Source of the DNA: Allantophomopsis cytisporea
Taxonomy: Eukaryota; Ascomycota; Leotiomycetes; Phacidiales; Phacidiaceae
Direction: 5' to 3'
Assembly: GCA_024752435.1 (NCBI GenBank)
Contig: CP103024.1
Coordinates: 310,001-374,000 of the forward strand
DNA length: 64,000 nt
Shown here: positions 45,093-56,471 of the stretch, in pieces
How positions within the stretch are numbered: the first letter of the stretch is position 1
Layout of the letters: the number at the start of each line of letters is the position of its first letter
The notes under the pieces: generated by a model
Seen by the model: the letters and a program-made list of their open reading frames with translations, nothing else
Database searches by the model: none
What the model was told of the DNA's origin: nothing
Program-made: the position numbers and the translations under genes

Positions 45093-46777
45093 TTACAAAG
45101 TAGACTTGTAAGACCATTTACCTCTCACCCTAATCCTCTTCCCAAAGAAATAAAAGACAAATGGAATAGGAATCATAGCAACAGATACGAAACCCAACAA
45201 ACTCGTCGCCCAATTAACACCCATGGCATGGAACATTTGATCTGTGAACAGAGGAAACGTGCCAGCGAATAAATTACGGACTAGAGTATTAGCGGCGATG
45301 GCACTTGCGCCGTACTCCGTGAAAGTATCGACCAGATAGTTCGTAGCTCCTTGAAAGATGCCAAAGAACCCGACTCCCATCAAGGCGGCACCCACACATG
45401 ACCCAATCCACGGAATCTTAGGATTTGATGTCCATGCAAATATGAAGAGGCCTGCAGCAAGTGAAAATGAGCCTACTATCATTGGTGGGAGTCGAGCCTC
45501 TGGGACGGCTTTATTGTTGTTGAGTTTTAAAGCCCGCCTGTAAAAGCGGTTGTTGTAGTAGCAGCCAAATGCTCCGATAACACAACCTATAAATATAGCA
45601 ATTAAGGGTAGAGATGCTTTGACTGGTGCCCAACTACGTACTTCGCCATATTCGATTGCAAAAGAGGAAAAGTTCCTGGTGAATTGTCAATTTCCATCAA
45701 TGATCACTTGAACATTAGACTTACAAGTACACAATTCCGTATACAAAACTGACATAGATGATCATGAAAAAGCAGATAGGAGTAAATAACAGCTGGAACG
45801 GGCGAACCAAGAACTTTTGTGCCAGTTCACTTAGACTAACGTTCCATTCTTCATGAAGTGCATGTTGAGCCCAATCACCGGTCTCATGGCGCAGACGCTG
45901 TGCCTTTCGAACCAATAACACTTTCCCATAACTCTCATGGACAAATATCAGGTCCATCGCTAGTATCGACATCATCATGATACCAGTAAGATAATGCGTC
46001 CATCTCCAGTCCAGATAGCTTTGAACAATGGCTGCTCCTGCGACTGGACTGAATATCGGTCCTCCGACCACTGACATGGAGTATGCTAGAATTGCTACCC
46101 CTCGCAATTGTGCAGTCCATAAGTCTCCAAGAACGCCTGAGCTTTCATCAGCCATATGTTTGATAAATATAGAGAATCGAACGTACCACCCGTGTTGGTG
46201 ACAGGTGCTGAGCTGAAGAACCCAGTGAAAAAACGTGTAATCAGTACGGTTTGAAAATCCTTAGCCGTTGCTGTTCCAAAGCAAAAGCAAGCAGCAATGA
46301 AATATGGTGGTAACACCGCCACTTTTCTCCCAAAGACTTCCGAAAGAGGAGCCCAAAGGAGAGGGCCAATACCAAAACTGGGACAACATTAGCAATGCTC
46401 GAAATGTAAGAGGGTCTGGAGAGTTACCCAATAAGAAACAGTGTCAAACCGAGTGTGCTGACCTCCCTTCCAACATGAAATTCCTCTGATATCGATGAGA
46501 TGGCAGGTGAATAGACGCTGCTTGCCCATGTGCTTCCCGCGGTGGTGATGCCGTAGAGAAATGTCGTGAGGATTTTCTGCCTTATTGGCCAGTTTAATGG
46601 GTTGTATGGATCTTCGGGTCCATCAAACGTCACAATTCGTCCTGTCTTAGCGCTCCTTGAAGAATGATGTCTTGAGGATGTGAGGGTAACGCTATCAATC
46701 GGCACGAGATCACCTGCTTCGGCTCCTTCTTCCAGCTGCACCGGAGTAGTGCGTAGTGAACTTGGTGTGGAAGCCAT
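45093..46777 (-). CDS. MFS transporter, DHA1 drug/polyamine-type exporter
   Basis: Four exons, 46777-46428, 46377-46187, 46136-45725 and 45675-45093, encode 511 aa; introns are 49-50 nt and all phases agree. The cytosolic N-terminus ends in DPYNPLNWPIRQK, typical of fungal DHA1 transporters of the Tpo/Flr/multidrug group. Motif A follows TM2 as FGIGPLLWAPLSEVFGRK, and a motif C-like glycine/proline-rich segment is SVVGGPIFSPVAGAAI in TM5. About twelve membrane helices are expected, with a central cytosolic loop around residues 240-290. These are proton-driven exporters or importers of drugs, polyamines and secondary metabolites. The gene is divergent from the dienelactone-hydrolase-family gene, with four palindromic operator-like sites between them. 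Confidence 0.9.
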
Positions 46778-47438
46778 GTTCGCGACAAGCTAATAGTATT
46801 GTTGTTCTGTTGCTTTAAAATCCTTTATAAGACGATTATATTTCAAAAGGGAATATTATGATCAGAACTTATGTGATGGGGCTCTTTTGATTGACGACAG
46901 GAACAAATTTCTTGGGGACTTGACCCCATATATAGGAAATGGAAAAACATATTCGAGCATTTAAATCAGCACTGTTCATTGTAAACTCTTGCCTCTTACG
47001 TTTTGGGCTTTGTGGTAACAATGACGATGGCGCCGCGATTTCGGATTCGATGGAAGTGGTGATTTCTTCAAACGCCGATATCTCGGAGCATCATCAGCCA
47101 CTCGCAGTTGAACTCCGCAAATTCGGAGGGCGCATTGCGAAAGCGACATTAAACCTCCGCAAAATCGGACACCTCACTTCAACCACTCACCAGCAGATGC
47201 CCGGAACTTGCTCGATAAATCCCTGTCTTTATCCTCGTCGTTGACGTGCCTCGGACTTTTCATCGCTGATATCGGCTTTACCCAGTTTCCTACGTGTAAA
47301 TCCGTAATGATGAGTATAAAGACAGCTATAAGAAGGGTAGCATTGTACAAGATAAAGCCGGCATGATAGATCATCTACAAATTTCGATAACCATATTCTA
47401 TATTTCATACATCTAACTCAATCCGGCTCGTTCTGAAG
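46778..47438. promoter_or_regulatory. Divergent promoter of MFS exporter and dienelactone-hydrolase-family gene
   Basis: 661 bp between the two start codons. It contains the four-site CCG-N6-CGG array at 47033-47168, roughly 255-390 bp from the MFS start and 270-405 bp from the hydrolase start. A 101-codon frame at 46939-47244 (+) overlaps the array and is treated as chance. Confidence 0.6.
47033..47168. promoter_or_regulatory. Array of four CCG-N6-CGG palindromes (candidate Zn2Cys6 operator)
   Basis: Sites: CCGCGATTTCGG (47033-47044), CCGATATCTCGG (47075-47086), CCGCAAATTCGG (47115-47126), CCGCAAAATCGG (47157-47168). Starts are 42, 40 and 42 bp apart, about four helical turns. All four end in TCGG, and the last two share the spacer CAAAWT. 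Everted CCG/CGG triplets with fixed spacing are the classic target type of Zn2Cys6 homodimers; Leu3 uses an everted pair with N4. The responsible factor is not identified. Confidence 0.7.
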
Positions 47439-48279
47439 ATGTCGGCCCACAAGGCTTGCTGCACTATTCCCCCTACTCAAGCGAACAGTTATGTTGCGAA
47501 AGGCAGCTATACTAAAGTCAATGGCTTAAAGACGTGTAATATTATCTTCTTTCCGTCACAAGAGGTTTACTGACTCAAGTATAGATGTCACAGGACCCTC
47601 CGATGCCAAGAAGGGTATACTTGTAGTATACGATATTTTTGGCTTCTGTCCTCAAACCATCGAAGGCGCCGACATACTTGCTCATTCCGATATTACGCAT
47701 CAATACCGTGTGGTCATCCCAGACTTTTTAGATGGTGCTAAAGCAGAACCCTCATGGTTTCCCCCTACCACAGAGGAGAAAAAGGCCAAGGTGCAAGCTC
47801 TGATAACTGGACCTGCAGCAGTGGGAAAGCAAGTTGAGCGAATCCCTGGTCTTCTTGTTGAATTGAGCAAGCAAGAAGGGATCGCAGATTGGGGTGCTGT
47901 GGGCATGTGTTGGGGAGGCAAAGTTGTTGTTCTGGCGAGCGGTGCTCAGACAGGGTTCAAAGTTGCATCTCAAGTGCATCCTTCGATGCTTGATAGAGCC
48001 GACGCAGAGAACGTGACAATTCCCTTCGCTGTCTTAGCCAGCGGTGATGAGCCCGCCGATGAGCTAGAAGCCTTTGACAAGGCACTTACTGTTCCAAAGC
48101 ATGTGGAAACGTTCAGAGATCAGATTCATGGCTGGATGGGGGCACGGTAAGTCTATGAGCCTCCAAGATTTACAAAATTATACTAACAGATTAGGGGCGA
48201 CCTTTCCAATCCTCATATCCGCAACGAGTATGAAAGGGGATATCGAACACTTCTCCAGTTTTTCGAGGAACATTTCTAG
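47439..48279 (+). CDS. Dienelactone hydrolase family protein
   Basis: Exons 47439-47535, 47585-48146 and 48195-48279 encode 247 aa; introns are 49 and 48 nt. The fold is alpha/beta hydrolase with a cysteine nucleophile: GMCWGGK (Cys141), an aspartate in ASGDEPAD (about D187) and a histidine in IHGWMGARGD (about H214) form the expected Cys-Asp-His triad. The oxyanion region is YDIFGFCP. The N-terminal ACCTIPP is common in fungal members of this family. Bacterial dienelactone hydrolase opens 4-carboxymethylenebut-2-en-4-olide in the chloroaromatic pathway; fungal members act on various lactones and esters, so the substrate is open. Divergent from an exporter with shared operator-like sites, and convergent (214 bp) with an SDR gene. 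Confidence 0.92.
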
Positions 48280-48493
48280 GCTCAATGTTATACAATGTGG
48301 TTCATGTATTATAACACCATAGAATATTGCCTTTTGTCCAACTAGTGTCTTATATCTTCTCGCCATCAAACAACCAAATACAACAGCGCTACTGTGTGGA
48401 TTTTATCATAAAAATAGCCAAAGTGAATGTGTAAAGTTATTTTGAAAATGAACACTAGTACTCCTTACGTTTAAACTAGATGTCATTTATGTT

Positions 48494-49329
48494 TTAGAAC
48501 TTTTCCTGGGCTGGCCGCATGTCCAACTCATGAGTCCATAGCTCTGGCTCTTGCTGGCTCAGCCATAGATACGTACGTCCAACAGCATCAGCACTCATCT
48601 TCTTCCCTGTCTTCTGAGCCTCTCCACTCTCATCTGCAATTGCTCCGTTTGCAATAGTATGGACAACATGGATGCCCTTTACACTCAACTCCCTTGCCAA
48701 ACTTTGTGCCAATTGCCGAACTCCTGCTCTCCCAGCGCCATAAGCTCCAAATTCAGCATTCGCTCTCAACGCTCCAAGAGTTCCAGTGAAAATGAGCGTG
48801 CCCTTCTTCTCGCCGTAAGTTTCGGTGAGATCAGCCTCACCGTAATCGTTATAATACCTCCTGATAGCTTCCTGTGAGAAGGCCATTGCACCACCCACGT
48901 ATGTCTCCAAGCTGCTGGTGAACTCCTCATACGTCTCGGTCATGAATGGTTTCTTGCTTGAATGCTTGATGGAGTAGATTGCAACCTTGAGTTTTAGACC
49001 CTTGAATGAAGCATGGTCTTTGATATCATGGAAGGCCTCCTTCAGGGCCGTTGGAGAGGTGTCGCTACTAAAAGTTTCTATGACGCTGTTTGGTGATGAT
49101 TGCTTGAGGGATTGGCGAATACTTGTCAATGATTCTTGGCGGCGGGCAAGTAGAGCGACTGCGAGGTTTCCTTGAGAAGACAAAACTCTGGCAATACCAG
49201 TTCCCTACATAATTTTAGTTGAGTTCATATTATGCCAGGCTTCTTTTCTTTGTAACGTGACTATGTTGAAGATTGACTTACAGTGTTTGGGCCAGCGCCT
49301 ATAATAATTGCAAGTCCTGACGGGGGCAT
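48494..49329 (-). CDS. Atypical short-chain dehydrogenase/reductase
   Basis: Exons 49329-49282 and 49204-48494 encode 252 aa; the 76-nt intron lies inside the dinucleotide-binding loop. The Rossmann N-terminus is MPPSGLAIIIGAGPNTGTGIARVL, an altered TGxxxGxG loop (GAGPNTGTG). In the catalytic region LIFTGTLGALRANAEFGAYGAGRAGVRQLAQSLARE the tyrosine is retained (Y171), but the lysine four residues on is arginine (R175), and the serine before it is not evident (Thr/Gly). The sequence after it (KGIHVVHTIANGAI) is family-like. So it may be a weak or differently working enzyme, or a non-catalytic NAD(P)-binding protein. It neighbours the hydrolase and exporter and could belong to the same pathway. 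Confidence 0.87.
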
Positions 49330-50202
49330 GATGTTGATGTTCGTAAAAGTTATTCAAGGTAACTGATAGATGCAATTTATCTGTTCAATGTATCAAACTT
49401 TAGAATGAGAAGAAATAGATTCAATTCAATTCACAGCTATTTAGGAAACTATATCGGCGTTTGCGGCATTAATCACATCAAAATTTGACGTCATCATCAC
49501 CACGTGGGGTACATGATTGATCAAGTATACATAGCCTTACCAGTCAGCCTTGTAAATACTAGACGTCTCTGGGCGTTCTATTAAAGCATGAAGTTCAGTT
49601 GATTAACGTGTACTTGCTGTAAGATCCCTAAAATTGCAAAACATGCAGCCCAGCCGTCTCAGATTATCGAATCCCTAAGGACAGCTCAGGTGTCTTATTT
49701 ATAATTGCTCTTCTCTGAAGATAATAATTATAGGATCTCGATATATTTTTAGGGATAGGCATGACCAGTTCAGATAGATCAACAATACAATTCTATAAGG
49801 CACTCGAGGTCACAATTCGCTATCGAGATTCCAATTATCACCGATCATCCAGTTGTTTTAAAAGAGATACGAAGATATCCCAAAATTACTATAAGACCTT
49901 TACTCGCTCCTCCGTACACCAAGGAAGTCAATAGTCATGGAAAATTTACATTCTTGACATCTAGTCATGGCATAACATAAACACCGTACCCCAATACAGG
50001 CAGGAGCCCTAATCATAGCGGCTTGATGGCCCAAGGGAAGATTTCATAATTTATTAAGAACTCCAGAAAAAGCACACCCCTCTAAAGCTGCGTAACATTG
50101 CTTGCTGGTATATAAGACGATATGTGAAAATTAAGAAACAGAATATATACTGCTAGAAAACAGAACAGAGGGAACCATCATTCATGTTATTCATTTTAGT
50201 AC
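49330..50202. other. Intergenic region upstream of SDR, downstream of noxR
   Basis: 873 bp of AT-rich sequence. CACGTG at about 49502 is a bHLH-type E-box in the SDR promoter. A CCG-N6-CGG site like those of the neighbouring promoter was looked for here and not seen. No gene recognised. Confidence 0.5.
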
Positions 50203-52055
50203 TCATATCTCTTGAATCCAAAGCTGCAATTTTATTAGTATGCTTGAACTGTTGGAAACAGGAAGGTAAAGAACTTACATCCAACTTGCCCATATCAAGC
50301 CTTTCTCTCTTCGCATTTGCCTTCACGGACATTATCGCCATCTCCAGATCATCCTGATCGCCCATGGTAATCATATCTCCGTTTGGCATGTCCTCATCAC
50401 GCATCTTGATCTTGAATCGTTTACGCAATCCGAACTTCTCGCGAATCCGATCGACTAGATCCACAAACTCAATAGCAGTTCCGATCATGATATAACGATT
50501 ATCCTCAGCATGGACCTTGACACGAATCTTGCGTATTTCTGGTTTGCGGGAACCACCACGGTTAGAAGATGCACGAGAGCGCGGCGGCGGTCTACTCGAG
50601 ACCATCTCGAACTCGCCCTCATCGAAGGATCCATCATCGTATTCACTCGCATAATCGTCCTCAGGTTCATCATAGCGGGATTGTTGCCTGGATGCTTTGC
50701 CACTTCCTGACTTGCTGCTACGAGAGTTGCGGTTTGTGTACATATCATAAAGCTCATCTGGGTACTCGTCTTCCTCCTCCTCATTAGACGGTCTTCTCTG
50801 GTTTCGTGTTCGGGATGGTTCGCGTCGTTGAGGTGTTGCTCTTCGGGGTGATTCACGCTGATACGCACGTGATGGTCCTCGAGTCTCTGATGCTGCACGC
50901 GTCTGTTGCCTTGGTCGCTCCTCCCGTATCTCATAGCCTTGGTTCGCTCGAGCCTTTTCCATGTTGAGTTTCGCCGGCATTGGTCTCTGTCCATTTCTCA
51001 CGGAAGCCCCTCGACTCATTGAAGCTGGAGCAGTAGTCTTCTCTGGCTCCGGTGGTGGAGTAGGAGGGAAAGTACCTCGTCCAAGTGGGGGTTCAGATTG
51101 AAGTCGTTTACTCTGCAACCCAGGCTTGACCAGATTCGTGGCTGCATAAGAGACATCCTCCGCAGGACGATCATCTTTGACATCAGCTTTTCCATCCTGG
51201 AAAAAGTGTCAGCATCAGTACTCCCGTTAACCGAGAGAGTAACAAACATTCTTGATTTTTGCACCAGTAAATTCCGTAAACGCGTTGCTTCTGTCTGATG
51301 CTGCGACTAAACGAGCTTTACCCAGATAGTCCTTCGTCTTCAAGTTCTTGACTTTGGCTTGATTTGGCCTGTAAACTACACCAACTGGAATGGAGAATAC
51401 TGTATAGCCCTAAATAATCATTAGCGATATAGTCTCCAAGCAACCATGTATAACTCACCTCTGCCTCTTCCCTAATAGCATCATCGATGACATTATGATC
51501 TTCCACAACTTTCTCCTTCACGGCAAACGAAAAATCCTGCATTCCAGCCTCTTTTTGCTGGAGATAGATATAGCACAATCCTCGGTTGAATAACACCTCG
51601 CAAGAATAAAGCTTAAACAGAAGACCAAGTTGCGCGTAGTCGATCATATTGTTGCCTCGTAGATATAATAGGGTATCATTGAAATTCGCCAGCGCCTCCT
51701 CGAAATCACCGACTAAGAAATTAGATACACCCTGTTGGAAATATGCGACTGCAAGATACTGATCGAGTCGTACTGCTCGTTGATAGCATTCGACCTGTCA
51801 TCCGTTAGTATCCTTTCACATGGTGCTTAAGAGTTACCTACAGCTTTCTCGTGCTCTCCTAGGGTCGCATGGATGACACCACAGTTGAAGAGAATTTTAG
51901 AGGTATCAGAAATACTCTCAAACTCTCTCAATGCTTCATCGAATTCGTTACTATCGTATCTTTGTAGCGCAGCTACCCAAGTTTCGATTTCCTGTCAACT
52001 ATCAGCATCGGTCTACGCAGTACCCTTCAAGACTAATCACCTGTTTCAAAGACAT
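50203..52055 (-). CDS. noxR: NADPH oxidase regulatory subunit NoxR (p67phox homologue)
   Basis: Six exons, 52055-52041, 51991-51842, 51794-51459, 51409-51248, 51196-50279 and 50223-50203, give 533 aa with all phases agreeing. The start exon encodes MSLKQ and the last exon only DLWIQEI after the intron at 50278-50224, so reading on into the intron would give a false C-terminus. Domains: TPR repeats at about 5-165 (Rac-binding region; HATLGEHEKA, AVAYFQQGVSNFLVGD), an activation-domain-like segment VFSIPVGVVYRPNQAKVKNL at about 170-195, a long Arg/Ser/Pro-rich disordered linker with DEYPDELYDMY, and a PB1 domain at about 443-515 (KIRVKVHAEDNRY and acidic DEDMPNGDMITMGDQDDLE). NoxR activates the NoxA/NoxB oxidases with Rac at membranes; needed in related fungi for sexual development, hyphal fusion and infection structures. 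Confidence 0.94.
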
Positions 52056-54628
52056 TGCAAGAGTTTTCCTCTATCCTTCCACTTTCTTTCTCACTGGATT
52101 CTCAGATGAAAGGCTGAATTGCCCTGCAAGCGCCCACCAAGTCGATGAGAATACCTTAGGGCAATCCTTATTGTCCAGTCAAATACAACAAAACTCGGAA
52201 AGGTAGCGATATATCCAGTGCACGTTGGGATGTTTTATGTTTTCCTTTTCTCGGGTAAGAAAAAGCTCTCCGGTAGATGTCAAATGGATATCGATGTTGA
52301 AATTCGTGAGTGACTGGTGCTTGGGTATTATGTAGCGAAATACGGCCTCTAGATGGGTTCTGCAATCAAGTAAATGATTGAATTGTGTCTGAAGCTTTGA
52401 AGACAATATTTTGCCGATACTTCCGGGCTGGTGAATATTGAGCGCTCTCGAGTTCGTCGATGAAGTTTATTAATGATAATAGTACTGAAGAGGAGTGACG
52501 GTGAGCACAAGGTGGGAGGAGTATGGAAAGTTTGTGCTGGCAGTCAAGCTGTGTAAAGCAAGAAATGAGTGGATGAACAACGAGACCAGCGCGCGTAACT
52601 CAGAATCATATGTGGAATGGGGCTTGGAGAGCGTAATAGTCTGATATTCATGCAGCGAATGATGCTCGTCGCAGCTGGTGCAGTTGCAGGGTTTAACGCT
52701 TCGTCCTGCAGAAGAGCACGATAAGTTCGGTCTACGGACGATCAAGCACGACAGCGACTTGCGGGTTACAGTGCTGCTTTGAGATATACCAAGACTTTCA
52801 AAGACTTCGAAGGCCTCGAGCTTTGCGGTTGATCGACCGTTCTTTTCGACTTTTCTGCGTTTCTTCCGTCTTACAGAGTGGAGAAAGTTCCAAATGATTG
52901 ATCACCGACTCGACAAATGGACGTCGCTGCTGAAAGACGAGTGCTTGTTTGATTTTTCTCTTTGATTTTTCTTTCCTTCTCTTTTCCTTGGTTATGCTTC
53001 ACTCGTTGTTACACTTTTACCGCTTGGGCAAGGGTGGATGATGGTCTACCCGTGGTTCTCGACCATTTTGCGGGCAGTGGTCAGTGGTCGATGGTCAACG
53101 ATAATGCACTGACTCTTCTCTCTCCTCACCCGCTGTCGAGTATCTTGGCTCTTTCTTGGGAGTCTTGAGGGACAATTGGTGACCAGGGTATTGCTTCAAA
53201 GCAGCGACCAGTTCCAGATGCAGAACACTAAACCGATTGGTTCGACATGGGTTTCTGCGACCGCGACGCCGCTTGTTGCAGGGCGCGTAACGGGTGCGTG
53301 GGACGTGTGTTGCACGAAGCACATTCGTTGAAAGTCTGTGGTCAAGAAATGCGTAGTGTACTGAGTTGCAACGAAAGAAGCGGAATGGTTATGAAGTATC
53401 AAGATGTGTATGAAGGTACGTATGTATATATGTATGAGGTATTTGTATTATATGTAATTACGGGACTTTGTTGCGGCATATGATTGAACGAAGGTCCCTT
53501 ATGAGATAGAAACTTTCATAAAAGCTTACCTAGGTATTTATTTCATTCTGTACCGGCATTTCATTCATATGTAGTACGAAGTGCTCCTCTGCTACTTTCG
53601 TATGATGTCTTCGGCACCGTACCACCTTCAATATGTACCAATCAGCGATATTTAATGTAGGAACGAAATACAATCACATTCAATTATTGTGAAGCCAGAA
53701 ATAGCACGCATATGACGAGCAATCTTCAATTCACCCATGAAAAGGAATCGTCCACACAGCTGAATTTCTATGCTCCTGCAGATATTGACCGAGGATGCCG
53801 ACCTTCAGACTTCTTTGCCCAAGCTTCCGTTAGCCCATACAGAGTAGATATCGTGCGATTCCAGCTTTGTCTTCTCTCTACTGGAATTGTACCTCATAAG
53901 TCTTGGCGGCGTTTCGCTGTCTTCGCCATGACCTCTCGTGATACTCGCTTTGCTTTCAGCCTGTTTGAGCTGACCTGGGCCCGTCCAGCACCTCCGGAGA
54001 GCATGATGCGTAACCCTTGCAAAATAAGGATAATGGAAAAAGAGATCACAGAATAAGAGGGGATTTTGACAAACTCGGTCGACTACTTGACCTGCTCAAG
54101 ACTCTTGTAGAGATCTAGACAAGGACTTGTCACCAGCAACACTGTACACCATGCCCTTCTACCCATCCCCGAGAACTCCCCTATCATACAAATAACGAGA
54201 TCTAGGGCAGCGGAGGCTACCGTTTACCAAAAACTATCATCGTCTCAACTTTGAACTCTCTTGGCACCAATCACCATATCATTCTCGAGTGGCATGGTGG
54301 ATCACCCACGTGAAATGCCTGTCTACCTCGGATCCATTCAAGCTCAGAGCCATCAAGAGATTCGACGCGTCCTCCAAAAAGAGACACAGCCAAAGTATCG
54401 GGCCGCAGCAGGGGTGTGGCAAGCAATTCTTGGTTCCCAAGTCTTCATGGAAGACGGTTTACGCATGAAAGCTTGATGTTTGATAAGCCTTCTCATGGTT
54501 TAACCTTACACAGGTGATATTTCATGGACTATCCACACCTACTTCGTATTGTACCAAGTACAGTACTTTCTATCAACTACCTCACGGGTTTTACATCTTG
54601 GCACTGCTCTTGAATCCCTGATATACAA
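52056..54628. other. 2.6-kb intergenic region, no gene seen
   Basis: Includes the noxR promoter and 3' flank of CCS1. A 114-codon frame at 53712-54056 and a 71-codon frame at 54261-54476 (both +) lack family-like sequence and are left out. Purine/pyrimidine runs and a CCTAGGTA-type motif occur about 53527. Confidence 0.45.
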
Positions 54629-55542
54629 TCAGAGCATGCCCTTTTGCACCTCATCTTTTCTCTCCTCCCATAGAGTCTTTCCAGAACATGAACAGACAGT
54701 CTTATCGTTATCCCAGACTCCAGCGCTTCTAGCAATCACTCCAACCAGTGTATTCTCATCATTCTTCTCATACTTCTTCTCCCCATCGTGCTGTCTCGAG
54801 ATGACCATGGCTCTTCCAATCATTTCCCAGATCTCTATTGGCTTATCCAGAAACACTGCTGCCATACCGTTCTGGCCAACCTCAACAGTACCCAGGACGC
54901 CTCTTGGTTTAAAAACACCCTCTTTATCGTCTTTCCAGATTGTCCCGGTTGAAACAACACCTTGGGAGATATCACCAGTTGTACGGATAGAAGCCCAGTA
55001 TGTGCCAGGTGATAGACCACGTATCGTAAGATCAATCAAGGTCAAGTTGGGAGCCACTTGCACCATTCTAGCCAGTCCCCGAACCTTGTCAGAGACTTCT
55101 GTTGAATGCGTCTCAAGAATGCACACTGCCGCACCTGCAATTTTAAGCATTAGAAACCTTGAACTAAAGTAGAAGAGTTAACAGCATACTGTTTGAACCT
55201 CCTGAACCTCTCAAAATTGCATCTCTTCCAGTTGCTTGGATAGCGGCAACGATCGCCGACGGAGCAGCTAAGAGTATTAGTCAGTATTGTATGACTTTGC
55301 TATTTGTGCCATGGGGCATCTCTAGTAGGGGGAGTAACCTGTTCCTTCAATGGACAGTAATTGGTCTTTTAGGTTTGCATCGACCTTCTGGATTCCTGAG
55401 AGTTTGTGCAACGATCCGGATACATCTTTAACGCAGCTCTCACAGGTCATAGGTACAGCAAAGACTGTCTGTCCAGGAGGTTAGAACTGTAAATCCCCAC
55501 GTGATGGGTGAGACACACTTGGAATGGGGTAGTGATAGCCAT
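54629..55542 (-). CDS. CCS1: Copper chaperone for superoxide dismutase (Ccs1/Lys7)
   Basis: Four exons, 55542-55519, 55468-55339, 55267-55190 and 55134-54629, give 245 aa, the usual fungal length; phases agree. Domain I is an Atx1-like metal-binding fold with M-T-C-E-S-C (C17, C20) after FAVP. The middle domain resembles Cu/Zn SOD (AAVCILETHS, GLSPGTYWASIRTTGDI, GVLGTVEVGQNGMAAVF, GRAMVISRQHDGE) but lacks most SOD metal ligands. Domain III has the C-X-C motif, VCSCSGKTLWEERKD (C225, C227). Ccs1 loads copper onto Sod1 and forms its disulfide, in cytosol and mitochondrial intermembrane space. Divergent from the uL13m gene over 307 bp. Confidence 0.95.
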
Positions 55543-55849
55543 AGTGGATATAGAGATAGTCGATAGGGTATCTCGAGAATAATTCGGTTTCGCAGTATCA
55601 AAAAGACAGTTGAAGTGAAAAGAAGTATTAGAATGGAGAATAAGTCGACGTATGCTATGACTTAAGCCGACTGTCACAATGTGGGGTCCATCAACAGTTG
55701 CTTTGAAATGCCCCGGCCAGCGCGGCCGCTCTTCCCGGTCCGGAACAAAGTCTTGGCACTACACCGGAGTAAAGTTTCCCATTGCGAAAGCTCATGTCCA
55801 CGACGGCATCAGAAATCCACTTCCAATTTAAGGAGCAACGGTCGCCAAC
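55543..55849. promoter_or_regulatory. Shared divergent promoter of CCS1 and the uL13m gene
   Basis: 307 bp between divergent start codons. GC-rich CCGGCCAGCGCGGCCGC at about 55712-55728 is the only striking element. A 72-codon frame here is not gene-like. Confidence 0.5.
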
Positions 55850-56471
55850 ATGTCGCAAAACATTGGAGTTGTAAGTTGCTCTCTGATCTACTCAATTGAG
55901 TTTCATGAGCAGCCTGACTGACATTGTCCAGACCAAACTCGCCTTCTCACGAACATGGCATCACGTCTCCTGCACAACACCGCACCACGCCCTCTCAACG
56001 ATTCGCCCTCTTCCTCCCCCAGACTCTCCTCTTCTGGGACCTCCATCGCTCGGTAGACTCGCATCTCGCATTGCCTCTCTCTTGATCGGTAAACACAAGC
56101 CTATGTTCAACGCCTCAGCCGATGTTGGCGACTACGTCGTCGTAACCAACTGCTCCCAAATACACACCACTGGCAAGAAAATGTACCAAAAACAATACTA
56201 CCGTCACAATACGCGGCCGGGAAGCTTGAAGCAGATCAACATGGAGGAGATGATGGAGAAGTATGGTGGTGCTGAGGTTCTCAGAAAGGCTGTCAGTGGA
56301 ATGCTTCCAAAGAATAGACTGAGAGACGACAGATTGAATAGGCTGAAGGCTTTTGAAGGGGAGGCCCATCCATATAAGAAGAATATCGTGCATTTCAATG
56401 GCAGGCCTAATATTGCAAAGCGGCCGGAAATCCGAGAGACTCTGGCCACGGCGAAGGAGACAAGAGCTTGA
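55850..56471 (+). CDS. MRPL23: Mitochondrial large-subunit ribosomal protein uL13m (yeast MrpL23)
   Basis: Exons 55850-55870 and 55932-56471 encode 186 aa; the 61-nt intron follows MSQNIGV. Family landmarks: TKLAFSRTWHHV near the start, SLGRLASRIASLLIGKHKP, VGDYVVVTNC, GKKMYQKQYYRHNTRPG and the EEMMEKYGGAEVLRKAVSGML core, then MLPKNRLRDDRLNRLKAF. An insertion of about 25 residues (CTTPHHALST...PLLGPP) separates TWHHV from SLGRLA compared with bacterial L13; it contains no GT-AG intron and I read it as a fungal extension. The protein is part of the mitochondrial 54S subunit. Confidence 0.95.

Noticed and set aside
46939..47244. 101-codon plus-strand frame in the divergent promoter
   Set aside because: Covers the CCG-N6-CGG array; no family-like sequence and no splice support.
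47385..47440. Additional CCG-based operator close to the hydrolase start
   Set aside because: CCGG at about 47422 lacks a partner CGG/CCG triplet at a matching distance.
45093..49329. Classical secondary-metabolite biosynthetic cluster
   Set aside because: No PKS, NRPS, terpene cyclase or DMAT synthase was found within the window; only tailoring-type and transport genes are present.
53712..54056. 114-codon plus-strand frame
   Set aside because: No recognisable composition or motif and no adjacent exons; considered chance, though expression data could change this.
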